Source of the DNA: JAZKJD01 sp040384585
GTDB taxonomy: Bacteria > Pseudomonadota > Gammaproteobacteria > Diplorickettsiales > Diplorickettsiaceae
Assembly (NCBI GenBank): GCA_040384585.1
Contig: JAZKJD010000027.1
Coordinates: 1 to 47,950, forward strand
Direction: 5' to 3'
DNA length: 47,950 nt
In this document: positions 1-7,943 of the stretch, one piece after another
Position numbering within the stretch: the first letter of the stretch is position 1
How the letters are laid out: each line of letters begins with the position of its first letter
The notes under the pieces: model-generated
Told to the model about the DNA's origin: nothing
The model's input: the letters and a program-made list of their open reading frames with translations, nothing else
The model's database searches: none
Translations under genes and position numbers: made by a program

Positions 1-52
1 TCAAAAAGCAACTCTTTTTCGCTCATCCTAGCGCAATTGTCAACACGCCCTA
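1..52. repeat. Repeat family A copy, cut by the window edge
   Basis: Ends in CAATTGTCAACACGCCCTA and matches, base for base apart from a few changes, the reverse complement of the left half of the full element at 28340-28490, including the TCAAAAA and CTTTTTCGCTCATCCTAGC segments. It lies inside the glycosyltransferase fragment and terminates its homology. Confidence 0.8.
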
Positions 53-224
53 TTTTATCGTCTGTAAACGCTTCAACAATCTGTTGGGTATTATCCGTAG
101 AATGGTCGTCGACGATGATGAGTTCGAAATCACTAAACGTTTGCTGTAAGACGCTATCGATAGCACGTGGCAAAAAACGACTGCGGTTATAGGTAGTTAG
201 GATGATAGAGAATAGTGGTTGCAT
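1..224 (-). pseudogene. Family 2 glycosyltransferase, N-terminal fragment broken by a repeat
   Basis: Reading down the minus strand from the ATG at 224-222 gives a GT-A N-terminus (MQPLFSIILTTYNRS, then VDDHSTDNTQQ) nearly identical to the intact gene at 286-1176, so the two are tandem duplicates. After about 57 codons the homology stops and the frame runs into a copy of the TTGACAATTG repeat (1-52), which adds a foreign tail containing VDNCARMSEKE, and then leaves the window without a stop. The DXD motif and the acceptor half are missing from this stretch. What I see is a gene interrupted by the repeat; whether the rest survives beyond position 1 cannot be told here. Its likely original role was sugar transfer in cell-envelope glycan synthesis. 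Confidence 0.75.
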
Positions 225-277
225 AGGGTATGTTGACTCTTTTTCGCTCATCCTAGCACAATTGTCAATACACCCTA
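224..277. repeat. Repeat family A, internally deleted copy
   Basis: Starts TAGGGTATGTTGAC, jumps straight to TCTTTTTCGCTCATCC and ends GTCAATACACCCTA. It has both element tips but lacks most of the left arm and the centre found in the 151-bp copy. It fills the space between the two tandem glycosyltransferase genes and abuts the start codon of the broken one. Confidence 0.75.
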
Positions 278-285
278 GTGATTTT

Positions 286-1176
286 CTAAAAAATTGATTT
301 GCATTCAAATCGAAGAAATAGTTCCCAGATTTTCGGAGAAAACCATCTTTTTTTGCAGATACTTCTGACTAATTTTCTCGCTTGTTGCTTTTTTCCACTA
401 TGATAATAATCGCCAACGAGGCTAGTGTAGTAGTGTAGCCATAACGGTAAATGTTGATTGAGAAAGGGATCATGAGCCACTAAAAAATATTCCATATTGT
501 CTATTCTATCTGCACGATGGATTGAACGACTTAAACTCGTATATTCATGGTGATGTATTTTGATTAATGCCTTGGGAATCGATGCGCAATCTAGGCCTTT
601 TGCTAGCATGCGAAATATAATATCGGCATCTTCTCTAAGTCTTAACTGAGGATTAAATACACCAACACGTTCAAAGGCAATGCGATGAATCGTTATTCCA
701 GAAAAAAGGACATGTATGAGGAATGAGTAATTTTTCTTAGTATCTATGGTAAATAACTGCGTTTTTGTTCTTTTTTTTTCGTTAGCTAGCGTCGTTGGCG
801 CAACTATTTTAACGATACCCGTCCAAATCAAACCAATAAAGGGTTGTTGTCTTTTTTCTAGAAAGTTGTGGATCTCCTCTAAAAAGGTAGGGAATAATTC
901 ATCATCATCATCTAAAAAACAGAGATATTCGCCTTTGGCGTTTTGGATCCCGGTATTTCGTGCAGTCGATACGCCTTGGTTTTTGGAATGTTGGCGTGTG
1001 ACGAGACGTGGATCGGAAAATTCCGATAGGATTTGTTGAGTATTATCCGTTGAACAGTCATCAACAATGATTAGCTCGAAGTGGGTAAAGGATTGCTGTA
1101 AGACACTGCGGATAGCCCGTGGCAAGAGTTGACTACGGTTATAGGTGGTTAATACAATAGAAAATAAAGGATTCAT
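286..1176 (-). CDS. Family 2 glycosyltransferase
   Basis: A 296-residue GT-A enzyme of glycosyltransferase family 2, expected to move a nucleotide-sugar residue onto an envelope glycan at the cytoplasmic face of the membrane. The sequence shows the nucleotide-binding start (SIVLTTYNRS, residues 6-15), the Asp pair in IIVDDCSTDN (39-40), the NxGVSTARNTGI stretch (67-77) typical of this family, and a DXD-type run FLDDDDE (87-93) that should hold the metal and UDP-sugar. No membrane segment is evident. It is the intact member of a tandem pair with the fragment at 1-224 and is followed by a deleted family A repeat. The stop (TAG, 286-288) lies just past that repeat. Substrate cannot be assigned. 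parB lies 18 bases upstream on the same strand, so it may be cotranscribed. Confidence 0.85.
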   Translation of the reverse strand: MNPLFSIVLTTYNRSQLLPRAIRSVLQQSFTHFELIIVDDCSTDNTQQILSEFSDPRLVTRQHSKNQGVSTARNTGIQNAKGEYLCFLDDDDELFPTFLEEIHNFLEKRQQPFIGLIWTGIVKIVAPTTLANEKKRTKTQLFTIDTKKNYSFLIHVLFSGITIHRIAFERVGVFNPQLRLREDADIIFRMLAKGLDCASIPKALIKIHHHEYTSLSRSIHRADRIDNMEYFLVAHDPFLNQHLPLWLHYYTSLVGDYYHSGKKQQARKLVRSICKKRWFSPKIWELFLRFECKSIF

Positions 1177-1194
1177 TGTTAGGGAGTGTTGTCA

Positions 1195-2064
1195 TTAGTT
1201 AATATGTGCGAGAATGCCATCGAGTTCTTCTAAACTATTGTAGTGAATAATAAGTTGACCTTTACCCTGTAAACGCTGCTTAAAAAGCACTTTAGCTCCT
1301 AGTTTATCCGATAAATTTCGTTCTAATTGATTGACATCATTGTCTATTGTTAGTGGATTATCCATGGTTTTCGAAACGAATGATCTATTTTGTACCAGAC
1401 GTTCGGTTTCTCGAACAGAAAGGTTATTTTTTACGACTTTTTCTGCTGCTTGAATTTGCATGTCAGGATCTAGGCTGAGCAATGCTCTGGCATGACCCAT
1501 TTCTAGGTGTCCTTGTAACAATAACAACTTGACGGGTGCCGCTAAGCTTAATAAACGTAGTGAATTAGTAATGGTGGTACGGGAACGGCCTAGTGTTTCG
1601 GCAATTTGTTGATGCGTCATTTTGAATTCGTGAATAAGCCGTTGTATGCCTTCCGCTTCTTCTAATGGATTCAGATCTTGGCGTTGAATATTTTCGATTA
1701 AAGAGATAGCTAGTGCGGTTTCATCGGAAATGGTTTTAATTAACACAGGCACTTCAGTTAATTGCGCGAGTTGCGCCGCACGCCAACGACGTTCGCCAGC
1801 AATAATTTCATAAGGATTTTTTTTATCTTGAGTAGGACGTATAACAATAGGATTAATGATTCCCTGTGTGCGAATTGAATTTGCGAGTTCTTCTAAAGCA
1901 TGTTTTGCAAACTCGCGTCTCGGTTGGTAACGTCCGGGTTGCAAGTGCTCAATCGGTAAATAACGCAATTCTTCTTTGCTTAGTCTTGTTGTCTGTACTA
2001 AATCCTCAAAGGGTTGGCCACTTAATAGCATATCGAGGTTTCGACCTAAACGGGATTTTTTCAT
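1195..2064 (-). CDS. parB: Chromosome partitioning protein ParB
   Basis: ParB binds parS near the origin, spreads as a CTP-dependent clamp, and is moved by ParA. At 289 residues it is normal length. Visible are the N-terminal LGRNLDMLL peptide that contacts ParA (residues 6-14), the arginine box GERRWRAA (90-97) for CTP binding, ENIQRQDLNPLEEA (124-137), and a helix-turn-helix around residues 151-172 (QQIAETLGRSRTTI). The C-terminal dimerisation region follows. The ATG overlaps the parA stop in an ATGA arrangement, so the pair is translationally coupled. The usual neighbours gidA/gidB and the ATP synthase operon are absent on both sides. I found no parS-like sequence in the window. Confidence 0.96.
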   Translation of the reverse strand: MKKSRLGRNLDMLLSGQPFEDLVQTTRLSKEELRYLPIEHLQPGRYQPRREFAKHALEELANSIRTQGIINPIVIRPTQDKKNPYEIIAGERRWRAAQLAQLTEVPVLIKTISDETALAISLIENIQRQDLNPLEEAEGIQRLIHEFKMTHQQIAETLGRSRTTITNSLRLLSLAAPVKLLLLQGHLEMGHARALLSLDPDMQIQAAEKVVKNNLSVRETERLVQNRSFVSKTMDNPLTIDNDVNQLERNLSDKLGAKVLFKQRLQGKGQLIIHYNSLEELDGILAHIN

Positions 2065-2927
2065 TGTATTACCTGTCCAACGGACGGAGAATTTTTATGC
2101 GTTGAGCGTTTTTTTAAAAGTGTAGTCGTTGGCATAAAGGGGGTGAATTCTATAAAAGATCCGGTATGACCATCACGCATGAGAATTTCTTTTGCTAAGC
2201 TTAGATAGGCTTGACTACCGGTTGAATTGGCATCATAAAGTAAAGCCGGCTGGCCGTGGCTGGGAGCCTCGGCTAGCCGAATATTACGAGGGATGATTGT
2301 ATGGTAGATCTTATCTTTGAAATGCAGGAGCAACTCATCAGCAACTTGTTTGGCTAAACTATTTCGGCCATCAAACAGCGTACGCAACACGCCATGAATT
2401 TGTAAGCTTGGATTGGCGGTGCTTCGTAGATCGTGTAGTGTATTCATTAAATTACTAAGACCTTCTAATGCAAAGTATTCACATTGAACCGGTATAATCA
2501 CGGAATTTGCTGCTACTAAGGCGTTCACTGTCAATATATTTAGTGAAGGTGGGCAGTCTAAGAAAATGTAGTCGTAGGAGGCGGCCACGGGAGCGAGTAC
2601 TTTTTTCAGTGTGTATTCACGCTGCTCTTTTTGTAACAATTGAATTTCTGTTTGTATCAAATCGCCTGAGCCAGGGATGAGTGTGTAATGGGCAGGGGTG
2701 ATGATTAGACTATCTTCAATAGCCGTTTCACTCAAGAGTACTTGAGCTATCGTCTTCGCAATCGATTCTTTCTGCAAAAGGCTACCGGTGGTCGCATTAG
2801 CTTGCGGATCGAGATCGATTAAAAGCGTTTTTTGTTTAAGCAAGGCCATGGAGGCGGCGAGGTTGATACAACTGGTCGTTTTACCGACGCCACCTTTTTG
2901 ATTCACAATAGCAATAATGTTGCTCAT
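2061..2927 (-). CDS. parA: Chromosome partitioning ATPase ParA
   Basis: A deviant-Walker P-loop ATPase that positions ParB-parS complexes. The motif KGGVGKTT (residues 11-18) carries the signature lysine, and LIDLDPQANAT and FLDCPPSL mark the A' and B motifs. At 288 residues it is about 25-30 residues longer than the usual Soj-type ParA because of a C-terminal tail after the last conserved segment (from about residue 253, with LLKKRSTHKNS); the tail has no recognisable motif. First gene of the parAB pair and divergent from the metal transporter operon, so the 160-base gap must hold both promoters. Confidence 0.96.
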   Translation of the reverse strand: MSNIIAIVNQKGGVGKTTSCINLAASMALLKQKTLLIDLDPQANATTGSLLQKESIAKTIAQVLLSETAIEDSLIITPAHYTLIPGSGDLIQTEIQLLQKEQREYTLKKVLAPVAASYDYIFLDCPPSLNILTVNALVAANSVIIPVQCEYFALEGLSNLMNTLHDLRSTANPSLQIHGVLRTLFDGRNSLAKQVADELLLHFKDKIYHTIIPRNIRLAEAPSHGQPALLYDANSTGSQAYLSLAKEILMRDGHTGSFIEFTPFMPTTTLLKKRSTHKNSPSVGQVIQ

Positions 2928-2956
2928 ACCCTACAATTCCATCATCTAGCTTGACA

Positions 2957-2979
2957 CGTTTGATATAGTATAACGATTC
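2957..2979. promoter_or_regulatory. Candidate Zur (zinc uptake regulator) operator
   Basis: A 23-bp imperfect palindrome centred on the G at 2968 with core GATATAGTATAAC. Compared by eye with the gammaproteobacterial Zur consensus (GAAATGTTATA-N-TATAACATTTC), the right half matches 9 of 11 positions and the left half 6 of 11. It lies about 110 bases upstream of the metal-binding protein gene, in the gap shared with parA. The family assignment is by consensus only. Confidence 0.5.
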
Positions 2980-3087
2980 ATTAGGCTTCTGCATAACCGT
3001 TGTCTTTTTTCTCATAGGGAGAGGGAAGTGGTTGGCATGGGTCCTTAAAAGTGTTTATAGAGATCCATAATTAAAAAAGGTGCTGTA

Positions 3088-3963
3088 ATGTTTAAATTCT
3101 ATTCAATTCTGTGCTTGTTATTAGGAGTTTTTCTGTGTCAGCCTAGTATGGCCGAGCCCATTCATATCGTGGCGGCTGAAAACTTTTATGGTTCTGTTGC
3201 CAAAGCGATAGGGGGTTCCTACGTTCAGGTAAGTAGTATCTTGAAACAGCCTGATCAAGATCCCCATTTGTTTAGTGTAAGTCCCAGTATTGCAAAGAAT
3301 ATGGGGCAGGCGGATCTTATCGTTTTTAATGGTTTAGGCTATGATTCTTGGATGCAAAGCTTATTAAGTGTGAGTACGATTCCGGCTCGCACCATTATTT
3401 GTGTTGGGCAGCTGATTAATAAAAAAGAAGGGGATAATCCACATATTTGGTATGATCCGGCGACGATGCCCGTGTATGCGAAAGCATTACTGGATTATTT
3501 ACGTCAGCAGGATCCCCGTCACCAAGCGTTCTATGGGGAGAATTACCAGAGATTTATGGAAAACTTTAATCGATTAACGCGTTTAATTCATCAGATCAAG
3601 CCACGTGCTGAGAACATCAAAGTCATTGCTACGGAGCCAGTGTTTGGTTATATGGCGCAAGCCTTAGGTTTTGATATGCAGGGGTTGGGTTTTCAACTCA
3701 GTATGATGAATGGCGTTGATCCCAGTCCTAGGCAAGTTGAAGCATTTCAGAACGCCTTACAAACTCGCCAAGTCAGCATGTTATTCTACAATAAACAGGT
3801 GAACAGTTTGCAGGTTCAACGCTTACTCAAGGTTGCAAAAGCGTATTCTATTCCTGTCATCGGTGTGACAGAGACACAACCGGCTGATAAAACCTATATC
3901 GAATGGATGACAGATCAATTAAAACAAGTAGAGACGGTTTTAAATGCACGCCATCACATTTAA
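3088..3963 (+). CDS. znuA: Metal (Zn/Mn) ABC transporter periplasmic binding protein
   Basis: A 291-residue cluster A-I solute-binding protein with a signal peptide ending near ..CQPSMA (residues 1-22). It should capture Zn2+ or Mn2+ in the periplasm and hand it to the permease at 4716. Expected metal ligands H60 (QDPHLFSVSPS) and H119 (NPHIWYDP) are present, but the third position, usually His in ZnuA (HDAFGY-type), is Glu183 in TEPVFGYMAQALGF, and there is no His-rich loop. It therefore belongs to a branch where the metal cannot be fixed from sequence. The start has an AAGG 7 bases upstream. The ATPase gene overlaps the 3' end by 20 bases, giving one transcription unit that the Zur-like box probably controls. 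Confidence 0.9.
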   Translation: MFKFYSILCLLLGVFLCQPSMAEPIHIVAAENFYGSVAKAIGGSYVQVSSILKQPDQDPHLFSVSPSIAKNMGQADLIVFNGLGYDSWMQSLLSVSTIPARTIICVGQLINKKEGDNPHIWYDPATMPVYAKALLDYLRQQDPRHQAFYGENYQRFMENFNRLTRLIHQIKPRAENIKVIATEPVFGYMAQALGFDMQGLGFQLSMMNGVDPSPRQVEAFQNALQTRQVSMLFYNKQVNSLQVQRLLKVAKAYSIPVIGVTETQPADKTYIEWMTDQLKQVETVLNARHHI

Positions 3964-4759
3964 GCAACTCAGTCTTGCTTATGGACAGCGTTCTATTTTC
4001 CGTGATTTTACGGCAGAAGTTGATCGTGGTGAATTTATTGCTGTTTTGGGGGCGAATGGAGCTGGTAAAAGTACCTTATTGCGTTCGATATTAGGATTAG
4101 TTCTCGTAAAACAGGGACAAATTTCTGTATTCGATCAACCCGTTCAGAAAGGTTCTGCGCTCATTGGCTATATGCCGCAAGTGCGACAACCGCTAGTGAA
4201 TAGTTCACTGAATGCTGCGGCATGGCTGGCTGCTAATGTCAGTGGATTTACGTGGGGATTACCCTTTCTGACAGGGCTGCAAAAACAGGCGTTAGCGCGC
4301 GTTATTCAGCTAGTTAAGGCAGAAAACCTAATGGACAGACCGTATGCCCTGTTATCAGGGGGAGAACGGCAGCGATTATTATTAGCACAGGCTTTGCTCA
4401 ATAAGCCTAAACTCTTGTTACTAGATGAACCTTTAATGAATCTGGATCCTTACTATCAAGAAGATTTAGTCGCGTTGATTAATACGATTCGTTTAGAACT
4501 CGATGTCACCGTATTATTTACCTCGCACGATATTAATCCTCTGTTAAGTAGCGTTGATAGAGTGCTTTATTTAGCGAAGAGTAAAGCCGCTATGGGTTTG
4601 GTTAGTGAAATTATTACCAGTGAAAAACTGAGTGAACTTTATAATAAAGAAATTCACGTTCTTCATTATGGAAAACAACTTTTTGTGATAAATAAAGATA
4701 CAGGATTCCATCAACATGTCAGCCATTGTCGACCCGACCTTGATCATTTCTCTGTTTGA
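3944..4759 (+). CDS. znuC: Metal ABC transporter ATP-binding protein
   Basis: The ATPase driving metal import. Walker A is GANGAGKST (residues 36-44), followed by a Q-loop region (GYMPQVRQ), the ABC signature LSGGERQRLLLAQAL, Walker B LLLLDEPLMNLD and the H-loop TSHD. At 271 residues it is within the normal range. It starts inside the binding-protein gene (20-base overlap) and its own 3' end overlaps the permease gene by 44 bases, so the three are tightly coupled. The C-terminal tail (about residues 235-271) is not conserved in the family and is the part that shares DNA with the permease start. Confidence 0.93.
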   Translation: MHAITFKQLSLAYGQRSIFRDFTAEVDRGEFIAVLGANGAGKSTLLRSILGLVLVKQGQISVFDQPVQKGSALIGYMPQVRQPLVNSSLNAAAWLAANVSGFTWGLPFLTGLQKQALARVIQLVKAENLMDRPYALLSGGERQRLLLAQALLNKPKLLLLDEPLMNLDPYYQEDLVALINTIRLELDVTVLFTSHDINPLLSSVDRVLYLAKSKAAMGLVSEIITSEKLSELYNKEIHVLHYGKQLFVINKDTGFHQHVSHCRPDLDHFSV

Positions 4760-5531
4760 ATATGATTTTCTGCGTAATGCATTAGTAGCAGGTACGATCG
4801 CGGCTATTCTTGCCGGTGTTGTCGGTTATTTTATGGTAATTCGACGCTTGGCTTTTGCAGGACATGCCTTAGGCCATATTGGTTTTGCCGGTGCGACGGG
4901 TGCGGGTTTAATTGGTCTAAGTCCACTGATGGGGCAGTTACTTTTAACCATTATGGCGGCGATAGGCATGGGGGCGTTAGGTCATAGAGCCAGCAAAAGC
5001 GATATCGCTATCGGTATTGTTTTAGCGTTTTCATTAGGATTAGGTGTTTTATTTTTACACTTTTACATGAATTATGCTGCGCAAGCGATGACCATTTTAT
5101 TTGGTAACCTGTTAGGGGTTTCAGCGCAGGTAATAAAGTGGATGTTGATTTGTTGTATTGTGTGTTTGTTAGCCCTCAGCGTAATGGCTAGGCCTTTATT
5201 ATTTTCAAGTTTAGAGCCGGAGTTAGCGGAAGCAAAAGGGGTGTCCCTGCCATTGATTTCTATTTTATTTATGATCATTGCAGCGGTGGCGGTCACCGTA
5301 GCGAGTCAAGTCGTGGGTGTGTTGTTAGTATTTACGTTATTGATAGGGCCTGCGGCTGCCGCGTTACATTGGACGCACCGATTAGCCAGTGGACTATTGT
5401 TAACGGTTTTTTTAGGGGTTTTGATTGTGTGGCTAGGTATTACTTTGGCATTCATTACTGACTGGCCTATCCCTTTTTGGATTAGCGCCTTAGCGGCCAT
5501 TACTTATTTTTTAAGTGTGATAACAAAATGA
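4716..5531 (+). CDS. znuB: Metal ABC transporter permease
   Basis: An ABC-3 family integral membrane permease (271 residues) with roughly 8-9 hydrophobic helices, beginning with NALVAGTIAAILAGVVGYFM and including the conserved FAGHALGHIGFAGATGAG loop that contacts the ATPase. It forms the inner-membrane pore for Zn2+ or Mn2+. The ATG at 4716 gives the standard N-terminus (ISLFEYDFLRNAL) but means a 44-base overlap with the ATPase gene. Last gene of the operon; the next gene is convergent, with a hairpin between. Confidence 0.93.
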   Translation: MSAIVDPTLIISLFEYDFLRNALVAGTIAAILAGVVGYFMVIRRLAFAGHALGHIGFAGATGAGLIGLSPLMGQLLLTIMAAIGMGALGHRASKSDIAIGIVLAFSLGLGVLFLHFYMNYAAQAMTILFGNLLGVSAQVIKWMLICCIVCLLALSVMARPLLFSSLEPELAEAKGVSLPLISILFMIIAAVAVTVASQVVGVLLVFTLLIGPAAAALHWTHRLASGLLLTVFLGVLIVWLGITLAFITDWPIPFWISALAAITYFLSVITK

Positions 5532-5577
5532 AGATCTTTTATTACTGCATTTCAATCTTTTTTAAGCCGCATTAAAA

Positions 5578-5610
5578 TAAACGTGGGATTAATTGTCAAT
5601 CACACGTTTA
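5578..5610 (-). terminator. Hairpin terminator between convergent genes
   Basis: TAAACGTG (5578-5585) pairs perfectly with CACGTTTA (5603-5610), and the stem continues as GATT/AATC past one mismatch, leaving a 7-base loop. On the minus strand the stem is followed by TTTTAA, so it most likely ends the amidase-like gene; on the plus strand there is no T run. Confidence 0.65.
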
Positions 5611-5638
5611 TCTCCGTGGAAAATTTTCTATTTTCTTT

Positions 5639-6565
5639 CTAGTTAGAACTAGAAGGTGTGTTCCTAGATGCTGATGGCATAGAATTATCGTCATTGCTGC
5701 TATTGCCACAACAAAAGAAAGCAGCAATAGAAGATAGAAATGATTTTTGCGGAGCTGCTACTGGTCTACTCTTTAAAATTTCTGCTAAGCAATATTCACT
5801 TGCTTCGGTCCAAACGCAGGCCAATTCTGTCGGTTGACCAGGAACGTAACGATCATTAAATTTAGTAACCCAGCGTGATGTTGATCCGATAGACTTATCA
5901 TCATGCTCCCACTTATCATTGATTTCAATATCGTAACCATAATTTCTTAAACCTTTCTTTAGTATACTAACCTCTTCTCCTTCACTACCTGGGCTTAGTT
6001 TTACTTTTTTCCTTTGTGCTTCTGTGGTTTCTATAAATTGGCCGAAACCATGCTCAGCAAGTGTTTTCCAAGGAAATAATTTTCCAGGAGCTATATGCTT
6101 CGCAGCAACTTCGCCAAGTCCTACTAGATTGTTTTTAAGATCTAAGTTTGGATACCTAGTTTTGACATCTCTAAGAAATTCTATTAGTTTTTTTATTTGG
6201 AGTGTTGGGAAGTTCTCTTCTGGAGCTTTTCCTGTTTCGTCTACATAATGAATTAGCATAGTACCTATGCTGAAATTGTTAACACTAGATTTATCTCCCC
6301 AAGAACTTTCGCCGGCAAAAAAAGCGATATCGGTCAAGTCATTAAAATGTTGAACCTGCTTACCTACTTTTTCAATTGTATAATGTACACTTGCGCCTCT
6401 ACTATAGAGTGAATATAAAGTATCCTTTATGTTAGGCAAAACAGAATATGTTAGTACAACGCAAGTGGGAGCTTCATTGTCCTGGATCTTGATTTTTTCC
6501 CGTGGTTTAGAATATTTATAATCGTTTGTTCCACTAATACCATTTGTATTAAGCATACCTACCAC
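5639..6565 (-). CDS. AmiD-like amidase homologue lacking zinc ligands (probable pseudoenzyme)
   Basis: 308 residues. The layout follows E. coli AmiD, which cleaves the MurNAc-L-Ala bond of peptidoglycan: an Amidase_2 domain (about 30-170; VHYTI 60-64, AGESSW 84-89, FSIG 98-101, LFPW 163-166 then KTLAEHGFG) and a peptidoglycan-binding-like helical domain (about 190-270; GSEGEEVSILKKGLRNYGYD). By alignment with AmiD, zinc ligand H50 is Thr39, H151 is Leu150, D161 is Ala159, and catalytic E104 falls in TMLI and is lost. No signal peptide or lipobox is visible, unlike AmiD. The C-terminus is Ser/Asn-rich with FFCCG. Flanked by hairpins and alone in its strand block. I infer a non-catalytic peptidoglycan-binding or host-directed protein; hydrolysis is unlikely. 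Confidence 0.65.
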   Translation of the reverse strand: MVGMLNTNGISGTNDYKYSKPREKIKIQDNEAPTCVVLTYSVLPNIKDTLYSLYSRGASVHYTIEKVGKQVQHFNDLTDIAFFAGESSWGDKSSVNNFSIGTMLIHYVDETGKAPEENFPTLQIKKLIEFLRDVKTRYPNLDLKNNLVGLGEVAAKHIAPGKLFPWKTLAEHGFGQFIETTEAQRKKVKLSPGSEGEEVSILKKGLRNYGYDIEINDKWEHDDKSIGSTSRWVTKFNDRYVPGQPTELACVWTEASEYCLAEILKSRPVAAPQKSFLSSIAAFFCCGNSSNDDNSMPSASRNTPSSSN

Positions 6566-6700
6566 CTATTAAATAAAATTAATTTACAAAAATTGATTCT
6601 ACGATTCCATCGAATATAAATCAAATGCGTTAAGATAATGTTATTTTTAAGCTAAATTTTTTATACGATCTCTGTACAGTACAAAAATTAAAAAGTGGCA

Positions 6701-6768
6701 GGGGTGACAGTGAATGCAACTTCTTTTTGTGGCGAAAGCCAGCAAAAAAAGTGCATTCGCTGGCAGCA
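6701..6768. repeat. Repeat family B hairpin, between nrdB and the AmiD-like gene
   Basis: GGGGTGACAG, arm GAATGCA (6712-6718), core CTTCTTTTTGTGGCGAAAGCCAG, then CAAAAA and arm TGCATTC (6752-6758), then CTGGCAG. The arms are specific to this copy but complementary to each other. Upstream flank ACAGTACAAAAATT also matches the flank of the copy at 18064. It may also end nrdB transcription. Confidence 0.75.
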
Positions 6769-6824
6769 AATAAACCAAATCGCTTGCGCAAACATTATCG
6801 TTTTTTATTGCTGGGTGACGTGTA

Positions 6825-7943
6825 TCAATCCCAGTGTAAGCTTCCGCCGGTTTGATATTCTGTGACGCGTGTTTCAAAAAAGTTTTTTTCTTTTTTAAGA
6901 TCGATGATCTCACTCATCCAAGGTAAAGGATTGCTGATGCCCGGGTATTGTTCAGGCAAGCCAATCTGTATTAATCGTCGATTACCAATAAAACGCAAAT
7001 AATCCCACATCATGTTGGCATTGAGCCCCAGAATTCCACGCGGCATGGTATCTAATGCATACTGATATTCTAGCGCGATACCTTCTTTGACAAGATCAAT
7101 GACGTATTGTTTGAATTCACCCGTCCATAGATGTGGATTCTCTAGTTTGATTTGATTGATAACATCGATACCAAAATTAAGATGCATGGATTCATCACGT
7201 AAAATGTATTGAAACTGCTCTGCCGTGCCCGTCATTTTATTGCGCCGTCCCATGCTAAGAATCTGTGAAAAACCAACATAGAAAAATATCCCTTCAAATA
7301 TCACATAAAAAGCGATGAGATCTCGCAGTAAGCGCTGATCGTTTTCAGGCATGCCGGTATGGAAATGCGGATCGCCTAGACTTTGGGTAAATGGCAGTGC
7401 CCATTCTGCTTTTCTAGCAACTGTGGGTAATTCACGATACATATTAAAGAGACGCGCTTCATCCATACCCAAACTTTCAATCACATATTGGTAGGCGTGC
7501 GTATGTAAGGCTTCTTCAAAGGCTTGTCGTAATAAATATTGGCGACATTCAGGATTGGTAATATGCCGATAAACAGCCAAAACCAGATTATTGGCGACTA
7601 AGGAATCGGCGGTTGAAAAGAACCCTAGGCTTCGTTCAACGATCATACGTTCATCTTCAGTAAGACCTTTGGGATCGCGCCATAACGCAATGTCTGCCGA
7701 CATGTTAATTTCTTGTGGCATCCAATGATTGGCACAAGCCGCTAAATATTTTTCCCAAGCCCAGTTATATTTAAAAGGGACTAGCTGATTGAGATCAGCG
7801 CGACAGTTAATAATTTTTTTATCATCTACTTGTATTCTGGCAGCACCCATTTCAATGGTTTCTAATCCGGTAAAACCTGCTGATGCGCTTTCGTTTGAAG
7901 TGATATTCATCGTTTCAATATTCTCCGCAATAACTATTGACAT
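6825..7943 (-). CDS. nrdB: Ribonucleotide reductase class Ia, beta subunit
   Basis: Holds the di-iron tyrosyl radical used by NrdA to make deoxynucleotides in the cytoplasm. Iron ligands are recognisable in order: Asp in ALWRDPKGL, Glu and His in EEALHTHAY, Glu in EGIFFYVGF, and Glu/His in RDESMHLNFG. The Tyr of HTHAY matches the position of the radical Tyr122 of E. coli, so this is a Tyr-radical enzyme. The tail VTEYQTGGSLHWD contains the NrdA-docking peptide. Length 372 is normal. The start overlaps the end of nrdA by 10 bases, so the two are translationally coupled and share the NrdR boxes upstream of nrdA. Confidence 0.97.
   Translation of the reverse strand: MSIVIAENIETMNITSNESASAGFTGLETIEMGAARIQVDDKKIINCRADLNQLVPFKYNWAWEKYLAACANHWMPQEINMSADIALWRDPKGLTEDERMIVERSLGFFSTADSLVANNLVLAVYRHITNPECRQYLLRQAFEEALHTHAYQYVIESLGMDEARLFNMYRELPTVARKAEWALPFTQSLGDPHFHTGMPENDQRLLRDLIAFYVIFEGIFFYVGFSQILSMGRRNKMTGTAEQFQYILRDESMHLNFGIDVINQIKLENPHLWTGEFKQYVIDLVKEGIALEYQYALDTMPRGILGLNANMMWDYLRFIGNRRLIQIGLPEQYPGISNPLPWMSEIIDLKKEKNFFETRVTEYQTGGSLHWD

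Noticed and set aside
6566..6700. A PmrA-like tandem box upstream of the AmiD-like gene
   Set aside because: TTAA pairs occur, but at 10- or 16-base spacing and in one case overlapping the ribosome-binding region, so the geometry is wrong.
6647..6913. An 88-codon minus-strand frame over the nrdB 3' end
   Set aside because: It overlaps nrdB in another frame and a family B hairpin; the peptide has no recognisable features.
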